Assembly (NCBI RefSeq): GCF_026802175.1
Contig: NZ_CP113797.1
Coordinates: forward strand, 2,953,026 to 3,017,025
DNA from: Thermocoleostomius sinensis A174
GTDB lineage: Bacteria; Cyanobacteriota; Cyanobacteriia; Elainellales; Elainellaceae
Direction of reading: 5' to 3'
Length of the DNA: 64,000 nt
The notes under the pieces were generated by a model, which saw only the letters and a program-made list of their open reading frames with translations, did not search any database and was not told the origin of the DNA. Position numbers and translations under genes: made by a program. Positions within the stretch are counted from its first letter, which is position 1, and each line of letters opens with the position of its first letter. Of this stretch, positions 19,139 to 30,626 are shown piece by piece.

Positions 19139-19285
19139 AGTCTGTTTTATAGGTAGAGATGGGTAGAAAATTGTGAGCAATAGAATCTATTTCGTTTCAT
19201 TCTAAACCTAGAATTCTTGACTCAGAATTTTGCTCGGGTCGCAATTCGACTATTCTGAGGAAGACATGCAACGGATTTTAAGACT

Positions 19286-20821
19286 ATGGCACGGTTGGCA
19301 CTGCTGAGTACGTCAGATAAAACAGGGATTGTAGAATTGGCACGTCGTCTGGTTGAGGAGTTCGAGTTTGAGCTACTGAGCAGTGGCGGAACGGCCAAAA
19401 CCTTGCAATCCGTCGGAATTCCCGTGATGAAAGTTTCTGACTATACAGAATCACCAGAAATTTTGGGAGGACGAGTCAAAACGCTGCACCCCCGCATTCA
19501 TGGTGGCATTTTGGCACGGCAAACTCTGCCCGAAGACCTGGCTGATTTGGAGGCTAACCACATTCGACCGATCGCCTTAGTGGTGGTGAACCTATACCCA
19601 TTTGAGCAAACCGTCGCTAAGCCAGATGTCACCCTAACCGAGGCAATCGAGCAAATTGACATTGGCGGCCCGGCCATGCTGCGAGCCGCTGCCAAAAACT
19701 TTGCCCATCTCACAGTGTTGTGCGATCCCAGCCAATACAGCGAGTATCTCGATGAACTGCAAGAACACGGAGATGCCTCAGTAGAATTTCGTCAAGCTTG
19801 TGCACTGCGAGCGTTTCAACACACTGCCGCTTACGATCGGGTGATTTGCGAGTATCTGGAGCAACAGAAATCCACAACCGCTTCATCCTTCTCGCTTTTC
19901 GGTACGCTGCTGCAACCCCTACGCTATGGCGAAAACCCACATCAACCAGCAGCTTGGTATCAAACGGGATCTGCACCCACTGGTTGGACAGCAGCAGAAA
20001 AGCTGCAAGGTAAAGAACTGAGCTATAACAATTTGGTGGATCTGGAGGCGGCTCGCAGCCTTGTGGCCGAATTTGCCAGTGACGATCCCAGTGCGGTAAT
20101 TATTAAACACAACAATCCGTGTGGGGTGGCGATGGGCAACACAATCGCCGAAGCTTACCAAAAAGCGTTTGCTGCCGATTCGGTGTCGGCCTTTGGCGGT
20201 ATTGTGGCGTTCAATCAATCGATCGATGCGGATACGGCCAGCGAACTAACCAAGACGTTTTTGGAATGCGTGGTGGCTCCCGGTTGTGATCCAGACGCAC
20301 AACAACTGCTTCGTGCAAAATCGAAGGTGCGGGTTTTGGTGCTGCCAGACTTAGTGACTGGCCCAACACAATTAGTGAAACCGATTGCAGGTGGATTTCT
20401 GGTACAAGCGGCGGATGATCAGTCCGTTGATCCGAGCCAGTGGCAAGTTGTCACCGATCGCCAGCCCACAGACGCACAACTGGCCGAACTGCTGTTTGCT
20501 TGGAAGGTGTGCAAACATGTCAAGTCCAATGCCATTGTAGTGACAGCCGATCGCACGACCTTGGGTGTGGGGGCTGGTCAAATGAACCGAGTCGGCTCGG
20601 TGCAAATTGCCCTGGAGCAGGCTGGCGCGAAAGCCCAGGGAGGCGTTTTGGCGAGTGATGGATTTTTCCCGTTTGATGACTCGGTGCGTACCGCCGCTGC
20701 CGCAGGCATTGCCGCTATTGTGCAACCCGGTGGCAGCGTCCGTGATGCTGATTCGATCGCGGCAGCGAATGAACTCGGGTTAGTGATGATGTTTACAGGT
20801 ATGCGCCATTTTTTACATTAA
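19286..20821 (+). CDS. purH: Bifunctional AICAR transformylase / IMP cyclohydrolase
   Basis: Last two steps of de novo purine synthesis. 511 residues, normal for the family. The N-terminal cyclohydrolase (MGS-like fold) shows [24 protein letters not shown] and [13 protein letters not shown]; the C-terminal transformylase shows [22 protein letters not shown] and [11 protein letters not shown] with the catalytic Lys-His. The C-terminus ends TGMRHFLH as usual. The 2OG oxygenase gene starts 22 bp downstream on the same strand and may be co-transcribed. Confidence 0.98.
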   Translation: MARLALLSTSDKTGIVELARRLVEEFEFELLSSGGTAKTLQSVGIPVMKVSDYTESPEILGGRVKTLHPRIHGGILARQTLPEDLADLEANHIRPIALVVVNLYPFEQTVAKPDVTLTEAIEQIDIGGPAMLRAAAKNFAHLTVLCDPSQYSEYLDELQEHGDASVEFRQACALRAFQHTAAYDRVICEYLEQQKSTTASSFSLFGTLLQPLRYGENPHQPAAWYQTGSAPTGWTAAEKLQGKELSYNNLVDLEAARSLVAEFASDDPSAVIIKHNNPCGVAMGNTIAEAYQKAFAADSVSAFGGIVAFNQSIDADTASELTKTFLECVVAPGCDPDAQQLLRAKSKVRVLVLPDLVTGPTQLVKPIAGGFLVQAADDQSVDPSQWQVVTDRQPTDAQLAELLFAWKVCKHVKSNAIVVTADRTTLGVGAGQMNRVGSVQIALEQAGAKAQGGVLASDGFFPFDDSVRTAAAAGIAAIVQPGGSVRDADSIAAANELGLVMMFTGMRHFLH

Positions 20822-20843
20822 TGGATGAATGAGGTAGGACAGA

Positions 20844-21812
20844 ATGAAGGACGAAGAGTGGCTGACGCAAAATCTAGTCATCGAACGAACCAAGGATACT
20901 ATGCAACCCGATCGCTCAACACCCGATCGCCCTGCTGAACCAACGGAAGTTGAATTAACGTTGCTGTTGTCGGGTGGACAAAGCTATACCTTGTCGATTG
21001 CTCCTCATAATCCCTTATTGCAACAGCTATTCGCCGTCTTGATGGAAACGCCGCAACGATCTCAGCGGTTGTTTCAAATTCCCATTAAGCAAGGGCAAGC
21101 CGTGTTAGCCTTTCCGTCCGATCGACTGGTTGGCATCGTGACAGAACCGCCGATCGTGATTCAATCTCCTCCAAAGTCAGCCGCCGTTGCTCAGAAAAAC
21201 CCGATCGGGGTGTTATCTGCTGATCCACTAGTTTCCCAATACATTCAATTTGAAAACTTTCTTACGCCGGAAGAACATCAGCGCTTATTGAACTACACCA
21301 TTCAACACAAAGCTGAATTTGTTTCGACCCAAACATCTACCAAAGCTGCAAATTATCGAGAATCGCTGGTATTGTATGTATTTCCAGAATTTGCAAATTT
21401 GATTAGCCAGCGTGTTCAGCAAGTTTTTCCTGAACTAGTATCCAAGCTTGGGTTGAAACCTTTTCAAATTAGTCAAATCGAAGCGCAATTAACGGCTCAC
21501 AATCATGGGAATTTCTACAAAATTCACAACGACAATGGCAGCCAGGAAACGGCCACCCGTGAATTAACCTATGTCTACTACTTCTATCGGGAACCGAAAG
21601 CTTTCTCTGGTGGGGAACTGGTAATTTATGACAGCAAGGTAGAAAACAATTTCTATGTCCGGGCAGATACCAGCAAAATTGTGCAGCCGCTCAACAACAG
21701 CATTGTCTTCTTTTTGAGCCGCTATTTGCATGAAGTATTGCCTGTGGATTGTCCGTCTCAGCAGTTTGCCGATAGCCGCTTTACCATCAACGGTTGGATA
21801 CGTCGTTCTTAG
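20844..21812 (+). CDS. 2OG-Fe(II) oxygenase, prolyl 4-hydroxylase-like
   Basis: 322 residues. The C-terminal half (~130-322) is a double-stranded beta-helix dioxygenase: YKIHNDNG gives the iron-binding His-x-Asp, YLHEVLPV the distal His and RFTINGW the 2-oxoglutarate-binding Arg. It also has TYVYYFYREPKAFSGGELVI, typical of P4H-like enzymes. The N-terminal ~110 residues are a separate, poorly characterised region (LTLLLSGGQSYTLSIAPHN). The substrate is unknown. Start at 20844; an ATG at 20901 is possible. Confidence 0.88.
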   Translation: MKDEEWLTQNLVIERTKDTMQPDRSTPDRPAEPTEVELTLLLSGGQSYTLSIAPHNPLLQQLFAVLMETPQRSQRLFQIPIKQGQAVLAFPSDRLVGIVTEPPIVIQSPPKSAAVAQKNPIGVLSADPLVSQYIQFENFLTPEEHQRLLNYTIQHKAEFVSTQTSTKAANYRESLVLYVFPEFANLISQRVQQVFPELVSKLGLKPFQISQIEAQLTAHNHGNFYKIHNDNGSQETATRELTYVYYFYREPKAFSGGELVIYDSKVENNFYVRADTSKIVQPLNNSIVFFLSRYLHEVLPVDCPSQQFADSRFTINGWIRRS

Positions 21813-21826
21813 GCAACTGCCTATTC

Positions 21827-22960
21827 TTAACTCAAGCGTTGTTTCAGCCAAAACGCCAGAAACGGTGAAGCTACTCGATAACCCTGCTCTGGCCCGTACA
21901 GCAATCCCTTTTGCGCTAGACTAGCCAAGGCTCCCTGGAGTCCGCCACCTCTAGAAAGCTGGTGCTTTTGGATATATTCCCGCGCTTGAGGTTTATCGGT
22001 TGGATCAAGCGCAAGGCTTTCCAAAACGCGAACTTGGCTGGCGGGTAATAGTAGGATCAGTGATTCGAAGGTATTGGACAAATCCTCCACAAGGGCAAGG
22101 GTGCTGCGATGAACGTGATGCGCTTCAATTAACCCGTCGATCGCTGGTGTTGATGGCACTTTCGGTAACCTGTCCCAGTCGATTGGCGCATTCATAAAGG
22201 CTTGGCGATCGAGCCAGATCCGCCGAGCGAGATTTACCGCATCGCCCGTATGTCCCTGAACAATGCTGAGAAATAGCTGGAGTGCTTGAGTTTCTGCATC
22301 AAACCGCAGCCCCTCGCCGGCCATTTCCGGCACAATCCAAGCCTGCATGGTTGCATCATCGAGGGGGGCGAGAGAAATAATCGGCAGATCGCTGCACTGC
22401 GCCCACGGTTCAATGACGGTGGCAACAAGAGCATAGCTGACTCGACTCTGTCGCCGAATTTCTTGTTGTAAATACTCTTCCCATTTTCCAGTGCGATCCC
22501 ACGATCGAATATGGGGAAAATTCAGAAAAACTGTGACCACGCGACAGTCCATCCACTCCGCCATCATTTGAGGCAACGCTAGCAAGGATTGAAATAAGCT
22601 CCATTCCTTCCCCGAGGGTAAATGCCAGATGAGGCGAGGTCGCTGGGATTGCTCTAACACTAATGGATAAGACTGCGTCCATTGCTCGATTAATGCTAAT
22701 TCTGTGGCACTAGAAAACACATCCAGAATGCTATCTGCCAACAGCCGCAAGAATCGATTGGCACTAGTGGTGCGGAGACAATCGATCTCAATCACCTTTG
22801 CCCCAACCTGCTGAGCCGCCGCCCGAATCAACGTTCGCCGCCCAATTCCCGGTGCGCCCACTAGTAGAAAATCATTATCTTCAATCAGAATTTCACTAAT
22901 TTGCCGAAGCTCAGTTTTGCGACCAATCAGGTGTTGTGGAGTAAACAGGCTATTGACCAT
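21827..22960 (-). CDS. AAA/STAND-type ATP-binding protein
   Basis: 377 residues from the ATG at 22960; the frame upstream offers only a TTG. LIGRKTELRQISEIL is followed by a Walker A loop, LVGAPGIGRRTLIRAAA (33-49). The central part is not clearly conserved by eye, and a Walker B strand is probably VVTVFLNFPHI. The C-terminal third (LLLPASQVRVLESLALDPTD, YIQKHQLSRGGGLQGALASL) looks like a winged-helix domain as in archaeal-type ATPases. Function unknown. It converges with the 2OG oxygenase gene. Confidence 0.7.
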   Translation of the reverse strand: MVNSLFTPQHLIGRKTELRQISEILIEDNDFLLVGAPGIGRRTLIRAAAQQVGAKVIEIDCLRTTSANRFLRLLADSILDVFSSATELALIEQWTQSYPLVLEQSQRPRLIWHLPSGKEWSLFQSLLALPQMMAEWMDCRVVTVFLNFPHIRSWDRTGKWEEYLQQEIRRQSRVSYALVATVIEPWAQCSDLPIISLAPLDDATMQAWIVPEMAGEGLRFDAETQALQLFLSIVQGHTGDAVNLARRIWLDRQAFMNAPIDWDRLPKVPSTPAIDGLIEAHHVHRSTLALVEDLSNTFESLILLLPASQVRVLESLALDPTDKPQAREYIQKHQLSRGGGLQGALASLAQKGLLYGPEQGYRVASPFLAFWLKQRLS

Positions 22961-23144
22961 TGGGTTCGGTAAGGAAACTGAAACAAGAGACAACCACAAG
23001 AAACACAAGCTGACTAGCGTTATCTCCTAGTTTGGCATTACTTGCAACAACACTAACAATTAGTGCTAGATTATGCATCTAAGGCACTATAAAATTTTGC
23101 TGTACTGTTTGCTGTATTGTTTATTACCCGCATTGAGCTACTCT

Positions 23145-25979
23145 ATGGCGTCTCATTCGTTGTCTAACGCTTTCCCCACTGTTTCGGTTCAACACTCGCC
23201 GTGGCATACGGTATCGGCGGCACAAGTGACAGAATTTCTGCAAAGCGATCGCGCTACAGGGCTAAGTTCCCAGCAAGTAGCAGAACGGTTAGAAAGATAT
23301 GGCCCCAATGAATTAATTGAAACCAAGGGCCGATCGCCCCTCGACATCTTTATGGATCAGTTCAAAAACATCATGCTGATCATGCTGATTGCTGTAGCTG
23401 TAATCTCAGCGATTTTGGATATACGCGAGGCGCTAGCACTGGATCAATTTATCTTTCCCAAAGATGCCACAGCGATTCTGGTTATTGTGCTGCTAAACGG
23501 CATTTTGGGCTACGTTCAAGAGAGCGGAGCCGAGAAAGCTCTGGCGGCATTAAAGAATTTGGCATCGTCGAAGGTGCGGGTCATTCGCAGCGGTAAGACT
23601 CTGGACATCGACTCTAAAGAGTTGGTTCCAGGAGATTTGATGCTGTTGGAAGCAGGTGTCAAAATTCCAGCCGATGGTCGTATTTTGGAAGCAGCCAATT
23701 TGCAAGTGCGGGAAGCGGCGCTGACCGGAGAATCTCATGCCGTCAACAAAGAAGTCGAGGTACAGTTACCCGATAATGCGCCGCTGGGCGATCGGCTCAA
23801 TTTCGTGTTTTCTGGCACAGAAGTGGTGCAGGGACGAGCCACAGTGCTGGTGACGGAAACGGGAATGCAGACGGAGTTGGGCAAAATTGCGACGGCGCTT
23901 CAGGAAGTCGAAGCTGAGCCAACCCCCTTGCAAAAGCGTATGACTCAGTTGGGCAATGTGTTAGTGACGGGATCGCTGATTTTAGTGGCGATCGTGGTGA
24001 TTGGGGGAACGCTATACGATCGTAGTCTGTTCACCGAACTGGTGGAAGTGTCGCTCAGTATGGCGGTAGCGGTGGTCCCCGAAGGATTACCGGCCGTTAT
24101 TACTGTCACGTTGGCGTTGGGAACTCAGCGCATGGTACGGCGCAATGCTCTGATTCGCAAACTTCAGGCGGTAGAAACGCTGGGATCGGTAACGACAATT
24201 TGTTCTGATAAAACTGGCACGCTGACCCAGAACAAAATGGTGGTGCAGGCGATCGGCACTGCGAAACATGCGTTACGAGTAACTGGAGAGGGCTATGCAC
24301 CAGTCGGAGAGTTTGAATGTCGAGGACAGAAAATTATCGCGAACCAAGAAGCTGATTTACAGAAGCTGTTGCTGGCTTGCGTGTTGTGTAATGATGCAGT
24401 GCTGCAAAAAGAACAGGGCCAGTGGGCGATTCTGGGCGACCCGACTGAAGGAGCATTGTTGGCAGTGGCAGGCAAAGCTGGCATCCGCAAAGCTGAGCAG
24501 GAGCAACAGTTTCCTCGGGTAGCAGAGTTTCCGTTTTCATCGGAACGCAAGCGCATGAGCGTCATGGTAAAGCATTCAAGCAACGGATCTGCCCCGTACA
24601 TTATGTTTACGAAAGGCTCACCGGAATTAACCCTGGAGCGATGCACGCAGATTCAGATGGGTAGCCACGTCAAACCGCTAACGGACGCCCAACGATCGCA
24701 CATTTTGAAACAAAATAACCAGTTAGCTAGTCGCGGATTGCGGGTACTGGGATTTGCTAGCAAATCGTTGAATGAATTGCCACTGGAACGCTCTGAAGAT
24801 GAATCTGAGAATGGATTAACCTGGCTAGGATTAGTGGGCATGTTGGATGCACCGCGCCCAGAGGTACGGGAAGCTGTGGCTAAGTGCCGATCGGCTGGCA
24901 TTCGTCCAATCATGATTACGGGCGATCACCAACTAACAGCACAGGCAATCGCTGAAAATCTGGGGATTGTTAAACCGGGTGATATGGTGCTGACTGGGCA
25001 ACAACTCGAAGAGCTAGTCGATCGAGAACTCGAGGCAGCCGTTGAGGATGTCAGCGTCTATGCCCGTGTGTCACCAGAACACAAACTGCGAATTGTCCGG
25101 GCCCTGCAACAGCGCGGTCATGTGGTAGCAATGACGGGAGATGGCGTCAACGATGCCCCGGCTTTAAAGCAATCAGATATTGGTGTCGCTATGGGCATTA
25201 CGGGCACAGATGTTAGTAAAGAAGCCAGTGACATGGTGTTGCTGGATGATAATTTTGCCACAATCGTGTCAGCGGTGGAAGAAGGGCGGGTCGTGTACAC
25301 CAACATCCGCCGCTTCATTAAGTACATCCTGGGATCAAATATCGGGGAAGTGTTGACGATCGCGGCGGCCCCATTACTGGGACTGGGTGGGGTGCCACTG
25401 TCTCCGCTGCAAATCCTCTGGATGAATCTTGTTACCGATGGCTTGCCGGCCCTGGCGCTGGCCGTTGAACCGGGCCGACCGTCGCTTATGAAGCAGCCAC
25501 CTAAAAATCCGCAAGAGAGCATCTTTGCCCGTGGACTAGGCACCTACATGATTCGCATTGGCGTTATTTTGGCAGTGGTGACCATTGCGCTGATGATGTG
25601 GGCCTATGGCTATACCGAACAGGTACAGGGCAATGGTTTAGATCGCGATCGGTGGCAGACGATGGTATTCACTACGCTCTGTTTAGCTCAAATGGGACAC
25701 GCCTTTGCCATCCGCTCCAGCAACCAGCTGATGCTGCAAGTTAATCCCTTCTCTAATCCGTTTGTGCTGGCGGCTGTCGGAGTGACGAGTCTCCTACAGA
25801 TTTTGCTGGTTTACGTTGAACCTCTACGGAACTTTTTCAACACGCACTACTTAAGCAGCACGGAACTGCTAATTTGTGTTGGCTTTAGTTCACTGATCTT
25901 CGTTTGGATTGAGCTTGAAAAGCTCGTCATTAACGGGTTCGCAGCGTTGCAACATCACGCTGCTTCATCAAGAAAATAA
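23145..25979 (+). CDS. P-type calcium-transporting ATPase (PacL/SERCA-like)
   Basis: 944 residues from the ATG at 23145; an in-frame ATG at 23073 would add a hydrophobic leader unlike the family. N-terminal cation-ATPase domain ([18 protein letters not shown]), actuator TGES, phosphorylation site [10 protein letters not shown] near 355, and hinge TGDGVNDAP near 664. Calcium ligands of SERCA are conserved: PEGLP in M4, SNIGE in M5, NLVTDG in M6. Both Ca2+ sites therefore look intact. It pumps Ca2+ out of the cytoplasm at the expense of ATP. Divergent from the AAA gene. Confidence 0.93.
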   Translation: MASHSLSNAFPTVSVQHSPWHTVSAAQVTEFLQSDRATGLSSQQVAERLERYGPNELIETKGRSPLDIFMDQFKNIMLIMLIAVAVISAILDIREALALDQFIFPKDATAILVIVLLNGILGYVQESGAEKALAALKNLASSKVRVIRSGKTLDIDSKELVPGDLMLLEAGVKIPADGRILEAANLQVREAALTGESHAVNKEVEVQLPDNAPLGDRLNFVFSGTEVVQGRATVLVTETGMQTELGKIATALQEVEAEPTPLQKRMTQLGNVLVTGSLILVAIVVIGGTLYDRSLFTELVEVSLSMAVAVVPEGLPAVITVTLALGTQRMVRRNALIRKLQAVETLGSVTTICSDKTGTLTQNKMVVQAIGTAKHALRVTGEGYAPVGEFECRGQKIIANQEADLQKLLLACVLCNDAVLQKEQGQWAILGDPTEGALLAVAGKAGIRKAEQEQQFPRVAEFPFSSERKRMSVMVKHSSNGSAPYIMFTKGSPELTLERCTQIQMGSHVKPLTDAQRSHILKQNNQLASRGLRVLGFASKSLNELPLERSEDESENGLTWLGLVGMLDAPRPEVREAVAKCRSAGIRPIMITGDHQLTAQAIAENLGIVKPGDMVLTGQQLEELVDRELEAAVEDVSVYARVSPEHKLRIVRALQQRGHVVAMTGDGVNDAPALKQSDIGVAMGITGTDVSKEASDMVLLDDNFATIVSAVEEGRVVYTNIRRFIKYILGSNIGEVLTIAAAPLLGLGGVPLSPLQILWMNLVTDGLPALALAVEPGRPSLMKQPPKNPQESIFARGLGTYMIRIGVILAVVTIALMMWAYGYTEQVQGNGLDRDRWQTMVFTTLCLAQMGHAFAIRSSNQLMLQVNPFSNPFVLAAVGVTSLLQILLVYVEPLRNFFNTHYLSSTELLICVGFSSLIFVWIELEKLVINGFAALQHHAASSRK

Positions 25980-26158
25980 CCCAACGAAGGCAAGCAAAAA
26001 GGCGAAAGCAATCGCTTACTCTTGCCCAAGTGGTGCACTATGGCAATCAAGAAAATACGCAGGACAAATTCAATTGGTCGATTCCGCGCTTAATTACGGT
26101 TTCACTTCAGCTTTCATCCTTTTACAATGACATCCAACTGAACGATCGCCCAGATCCA

Positions 26159-26587
26159 TCACGGCGGCGAGGGTTCAGGTTGGGTAGGTGCGGATTCTGC
26201 ATCGTTACCCTCTACGGAATCGCTCGGCGGCGAAACATTGATATTGACATCGGGGATAGTCACGTCCGGCGGTTGAATGTTGATTTGAGGTGGTTGAACC
26301 TGTGGCGCTTCTCGCTCTGGCAACTCAACATTGATCTCCGGGGGTTGATTGGCTGGAGCGGGTACTTGATTTTGCTGCATCGTTGTATAGAAAATTGCAC
26401 CTAATGCTCCAAGAGCCACAACAAATAGACCAATTAGCAGCACACTGGTTGCATTCGCATTACTACGCGCAATTTCTGCATCTCGACGCAATTCCCGTTC
26501 ATATAGTTCTCGGTCCGTTCGATTATTTATAGAGTTTACACAAAGTTCGATAAAGGACTGGGCACAATGACACTTATCGTTTTTCAT
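26159..26587 (-). CDS. Hypothetical single-pass membrane protein with Pro/Glu-rich tail
   Basis: 142 residues from the ATG at 26587 (a GTG lies at 26605). An N-terminal region with two Cys (KCHCAQSFIELC) precedes NRTDRELYERELRRDAEIAR, one membrane segment (ATSVLLIGLFVVALGALGAIFYTT) and a proline-rich tail with repeated P-x-I-N-V/I-x-P elements (PPEINVELP, PPQINIQPPDV, IPDVNINVSPP). It converges with the P-type ATPase gene. No family recognised. Confidence 0.65.
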   Translation of the reverse strand: MKNDKCHCAQSFIELCVNSINNRTDRELYERELRRDAEIARSNANATSVLLIGLFVVALGALGAIFYTTMQQNQVPAPANQPPEINVELPEREAPQVQPPQINIQPPDVTIPDVNINVSPPSDSVEGNDAESAPTQPEPSPP

Positions 26588-26605
26588 TAACAGTCGTTGA
26601 AACAC

Positions 26606-26940
26606 TCGCGTTACGTAAACGCCGTATCGATCCTGTTAAATCTACGTAAGTTCAAGCTAAATTTATTGTATTCGATGCGACCTTTATATCGGTTCTGTAT
26701 ACGGAAATAGCGCCACCTATCCTTTGGAAAGATTTGTGAGACTGATTCGGTTTCGACGTAGAATTCAAAACACTGGTGTTTAATTGGGGGTTAGGAGTCA
26801 AGTTCTGGGGATTGATTTTTGGGGATTAGGGGTTAGGTTTCAGATAAGATCTGTCTGTCCCACTGCCCGATTTCTAACTCCCAACCTAAATTCCATCCTC
26901 CAACCTCCACCTCGCAATCTCTAGCTCCCCGATTCCCAAA
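26606..26940. other. Intergenic region with G-rich repeats upstream of accC
   Basis: No gene seen. The stretch ~26778-26835 is a run of GGGG-TTAGG-like units (for example GGGGATTAGGGGTTAGG) and is followed by a C-rich part (CTAACTCCCAACC, CCTCCAACCTCC). Such GGGG/CCCC heptamer-like spacers recur elsewhere in the window. Confidence 0.5.
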
Positions 26941-28287
26941 ATGCGTTTTGACAAAATTCTGATTGCTAACCGAGGAGAAATTGCCCTTCGGATTCTACGT
27001 AGCTGTGAAGAAATGGGAATTGCTACCGTTGCAGTGCATTCTACAGTCGATCGCCATGCGCTGCATGTGCAACTTGCCGACGAGGCCGTTTGCATTGGTG
27101 AGCCTCCCAGCAGCAAGAGCTACCTCAACATTCCCAACATCATTGCTGCCGCGTTAACTCGTAATGCCACTGCTATTCACCCAGGATATGGGTTCCTGGC
27201 AGAAAACGCTCGGTTTGCTGAAATTTGTGCAGATCACCAGATTGCCTTCATTGGCCCCACGCCCGAAGCCATCCGGATCATGGGTGATAAGTCAACAGCC
27301 CGCGAAACGATGCAGCGGATTGGGGTTCCGACCGTGCCCGGCAGTGACGGACTACTCACCAGTGAACGAGAGGCGCTGGTAGTGGCCAAGGAAATTGGCT
27401 ACCCAGTCATGATCAAGGCTACAGCCGGGGGGGGTGGACGTGGCATGCGCCTGGTTCGGGGCGAAGAGGAGTTAGTGAAGTCATTTCTGGCAGCACAAGG
27501 GGAGGCAGAAGCCGCGTTTGGCAATGCAGGGGTCTATCTAGAAAAATTTATTGAGCGCCCACGTCATATTGAGTTTCAAATCTTGGCTGATAATTATGGC
27601 AATGTGGTGCATTTAGGCGAGCGAGATTGCTCGATTCAGCGCCGTCACCAAAAGCTATTAGAGGAGGCCCCTAGTCCGGCACTCTCGACCGATCTACGCG
27701 AAAAAATGGGAAATGCGGCTGTGCGGGTCGCCCAATCGATCAATTACGTGGGAGCCGGAACGGTGGAATTTCTGCTCGATCGATCGGGGCAATTTTACTT
27801 TATGGAGATGAACACGCGCATTCAGGTGGAGCATCCCGTCACTGAAATGATTACTGGGTTGGATTTAATTGCCGAGCAAATTCGCATTGCTCAAGGTGAT
27901 CGCCTATCCTTCACCCAAGAGCAAATTCAACTACGCGGTCATGCCATCGAATGCCGCATCAATGCAGAAGACCCAGATTACAACTTTAGTCCCCATCCTG
28001 GCCGTATCAGTGGTTATTTGCCGCCGGGCGGACCAGGAGTACGCATGGATTCCCATGTCTATACCGATTATGAAATTCCGCCCTATTACGATTCTTTGAT
28101 CGGCAAACTGATTGTCTGGGGACACGATCGCCCCACAGCCATTAAACGAATGCGTCGCGCCTTGCGCGAATGCGCCATTACTGGGCTTCCAACCACGATC
28201 GGCTTTCACCAGCGCATCTTAGAAGCCCCTGAATTTCTGGAGGGCGAGGTGTACACTAACTTTGTGGAGCAGTTGATGGCGCGGTAG
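26941..28287 (+). CDS. accC: Acetyl-CoA carboxylase, biotin carboxylase subunit
   Basis: Carboxylates the biotin of the carrier protein with ATP and bicarbonate, the first half-reaction of fatty-acid synthesis. 448 residues, full length. N-terminal [19 protein letters not shown]-grasp [46 protein letters not shown] with the Glu/Arg catalytic pair, and a normal C-terminus. The ATG at 26941 gives the standard N-terminus. It is convergent with zipN; the other acc subunit genes are not nearby, as is common in cyanobacteria. Confidence 0.97.
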   Translation: MRFDKILIANRGEIALRILRSCEEMGIATVAVHSTVDRHALHVQLADEAVCIGEPPSSKSYLNIPNIIAAALTRNATAIHPGYGFLAENARFAEICADHQIAFIGPTPEAIRIMGDKSTARETMQRIGVPTVPGSDGLLTSEREALVVAKEIGYPVMIKATAGGGGRGMRLVRGEEELVKSFLAAQGEAEAAFGNAGVYLEKFIERPRHIEFQILADNYGNVVHLGERDCSIQRRHQKLLEEAPSPALSTDLREKMGNAAVRVAQSINYVGAGTVEFLLDRSGQFYFMEMNTRIQVEHPVTEMITGLDLIAEQIRIAQGDRLSFTQEQIQLRGHAIECRINAEDPDYNFSPHPGRISGYLPPGGPGVRMDSHVYTDYEIPPYYDSLIGKLIVWGHDRPTAIKRMRRALRECAITGLPTTIGFHQRILEAPEFLEGEVYTNFVEQLMAR

Positions 28288-28340
28288 TTCTTCGCCCCAG
28301 ATCAGGCAGGGCAGCCCATCCAACAAGGTACTCCCACCGG

Positions 28341-30626
28341 CTACTCCAGGACTTGCCAATCTTGAATTCGCCACTGATCGCCCTCACGAATCAGAGTGTA
28401 TTCAATCTCTAGAGTTGACTCGTAGGAGGAACTCTCATCCAATTGACCATTATTGTAGAAGTCGCCTCGTTCGGTAACTGTTGCTTGTACGATCGCCGTA
28501 TTAACAGCACTCTCGGTGTTGCTTGAATTTGCGGCTGATGCCCCGGAACCTGTCGCAGTATCATCAACATCAGAGCCATCAGATTGAGTCGTTGCGGTTT
28601 CGCCAAGGATTGGTTCAACTGAGGAGACTTCAACGGGTGAGTGTTCATATTGCCAATAGGAATTGCTGGCTTCGAGTTGTTCGGCTCGGGTTTGCCATTC
28701 AGACAAGGCCGGCTCCGTTAAAACATCCGCCAACCGATCGGTTGTGTAGGTTTCTCCTAACGCCTCTGCCTTGGCTGACAACCAAGCCTCAATCACTGAA
28801 GCAGCACTCGTTTCGTTGAGTGCTGCACCCACCGTTGACGCTTGTCCCTGCGGCTCCATCACAGTGGCTAGGACGGGGGCTAAGGGTTGCACCTCCTCAA
28901 CGGTTCCTTCGATCGAAGGCGCAGATCGAGTCAATAACCGCGTCAGCAGATATCCCAGAAAAAGCAACCCGATGCCAATAGCACCTAGTAAGAATAGACG
29001 ATCCAATCGTAATTGACCGCCTACTCGTCGGGTTACGGGCGCCCCTCCAGAGGCATGACCTCGCCGTGGGCGGTGGAGGGGAGGGGGCGGTGGAACCGCT
29101 CCCTCAGCAAGAGATGGCTCCGAGAACGGCACCATGCTCTCGGCAGACGTGAGTCCCGATCCGTTCAGATGAGGGCGATCGACCGGGTTCACCTCAGTAC
29201 CATAGCGGTTTGTAGGCGGAGACGAGAGCAGGCTTCCAGTTCGTTGCCCCAATGGCTGCACAGACGGTACTCTGTCATAGGCGGATGAACCATAGGCAAG
29301 GTTGCGGCGACTGCTCCAAGGGCTGACCGGTTCGGGGTCGCTGGGCAATTCCTCCAAGTACGACTGCACATCCTCATCCGCAAAATATTCCTTTAGCGAA
29401 GCCTGTTTGCGAACTAAATCGCGAAAATGAGGAAACACCTCGTTTTGCAGCCAACGTTCGCTGTAGAGGCACAATCCTGGCAGGAGATCCGGAGAGCCTT
29501 GAGAATGTTCCCGGATGAACGCGATTGAGTCAAACTCTTGGCTGAGATCCAGCGCCCGTGTGGCTTCTTCCGTTTGTCCCAACAGCAACGAACAGATGGA
29601 CTGTTCCAAGTGCACATCTTGTCGAGTACTCAACCGCAGCAGCATGGTCTTCGCCCGGCGAATCAGCGCTGGTTGTCGATCGGCAAACCCCCGCGCCAAC
29701 AAAGCATAGACCGATAGATAAACAGCCACCGCCGAGGGACGGCGAGCTTCGGACTCAAACAATGTTTGTTGTTCCGCGGCTGTCAAATAGCTACGCAACT
29801 GTTGAATAAACCGTAAGAAATCATCAATAGCCAACCCCGACTGATCATCCCCATTGCCATCAATGCCTTGGCGATCGTTCAACATATCTTGAAGCAAACT
29901 CAGTCCTTGTTGTCGAGCCGCTTCCTGGTATTCGGGCAACGCCACAAGCTCCAAAATTCGGTAAGGACGCAGCTTGTAGAGATCTGACTGCATTTCACCA
30001 CGCAAGCCGGGAAACAGTCCGGCGCGCAGTAACACCTCTTGACCCGCTTGCAACGATTCGGCCGCACTTTCATACTGCCCTTGCTGCCACTGTTCGCGTC
30101 CCAACTCTAGGCAGGCTAGCGCATGAGTCAGCACAATATCGGCTGCTACAATCTCTGGCTCACCAAACTGCCCTTGTTTAAGAGCAAAATTGTTGCCATT
30201 CAAGTAGGGAGCACTGTACTTGAGAACTAACTCATATTCTCCCAAGTCTAATAAAATCAGCAGCGCCCCTACTAGTTGCTCCGGAGCAATATCAATGAAT
30301 GCATAGGAATCGTCATAGTCAGAGGAACCCAAACTGTGCGAATCGTCGAATGCCTCTGAGTCGCTAGTAATCTCAGGCGATCGCCCAATTTCTGCTAATT
30401 CATAAGATTTGGACAAAAAATTAGCATCATACTCTTGGCGCTGACTGGGTTCCGAAAGCACCGAGTAGGCTTGATCAATCAATTGTCGCCGTGTCTCAAT
30501 CGCCACTTCGGAAAACTCGCGTCTAGGAAGTTGCAAGGTGCGATCACGATGAGCCTGCTGCAACTGCTCAGCCGTTGCCTGACTTGGTAAGCCTAAAATT
30601 CGGTAGTAATCCAGCGGAATTCGCAC
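28341..30626 (-). CDS. zipN: Cell-division protein ZipN/Ftn2 (ARC6 homologue)
   Basis: 761 residues from a GTG at 30626 preceded by a strong GGGGGAAGG ribosome site; further upstream only TTG codons exist. A J-like domain opens the protein (IPLDYYRILGLPSQATAEQL, LIDQAYSVLSEPSQRQEYDA). A long helical region and a Pro/Ser-rich linker follow, then one membrane segment near 545-567 (LDRLFLLGAIGIGLLFLGYL). A C-terminal IMS/DUF4101 domain ends the protein (VIEAWLSAKAEALGETYTTD ... DQWRIQDWQVLE). The order matches Ftn2/ZipN and plant ARC6, which tether FtsZ rings to the membrane at the division site. Confidence 0.93.
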   Translation of the reverse strand: MRIPLDYYRILGLPSQATAEQLQQAHRDRTLQLPRREFSEVAIETRRQLIDQAYSVLSEPSQRQEYDANFLSKSYELAEIGRSPEITSDSEAFDDSHSLGSSDYDDSYAFIDIAPEQLVGALLILLDLGEYELVLKYSAPYLNGNNFALKQGQFGEPEIVAADIVLTHALACLELGREQWQQGQYESAAESLQAGQEVLLRAGLFPGLRGEMQSDLYKLRPYRILELVALPEYQEAARQQGLSLLQDMLNDRQGIDGNGDDQSGLAIDDFLRFIQQLRSYLTAAEQQTLFESEARRPSAVAVYLSVYALLARGFADRQPALIRRAKTMLLRLSTRQDVHLEQSICSLLLGQTEEATRALDLSQEFDSIAFIREHSQGSPDLLPGLCLYSERWLQNEVFPHFRDLVRKQASLKEYFADEDVQSYLEELPSDPEPVSPWSSRRNLAYGSSAYDRVPSVQPLGQRTGSLLSSPPTNRYGTEVNPVDRPHLNGSGLTSAESMVPFSEPSLAEGAVPPPPPLHRPRRGHASGGAPVTRRVGGQLRLDRLFLLGAIGIGLLFLGYLLTRLLTRSAPSIEGTVEEVQPLAPVLATVMEPQGQASTVGAALNETSAASVIEAWLSAKAEALGETYTTDRLADVLTEPALSEWQTRAEQLEASNSYWQYEHSPVEVSSVEPILGETATTQSDGSDVDDTATGSGASAANSSNTESAVNTAIVQATVTERGDFYNNGQLDESSSYESTLEIEYTLIREGDQWRIQDWQVLE

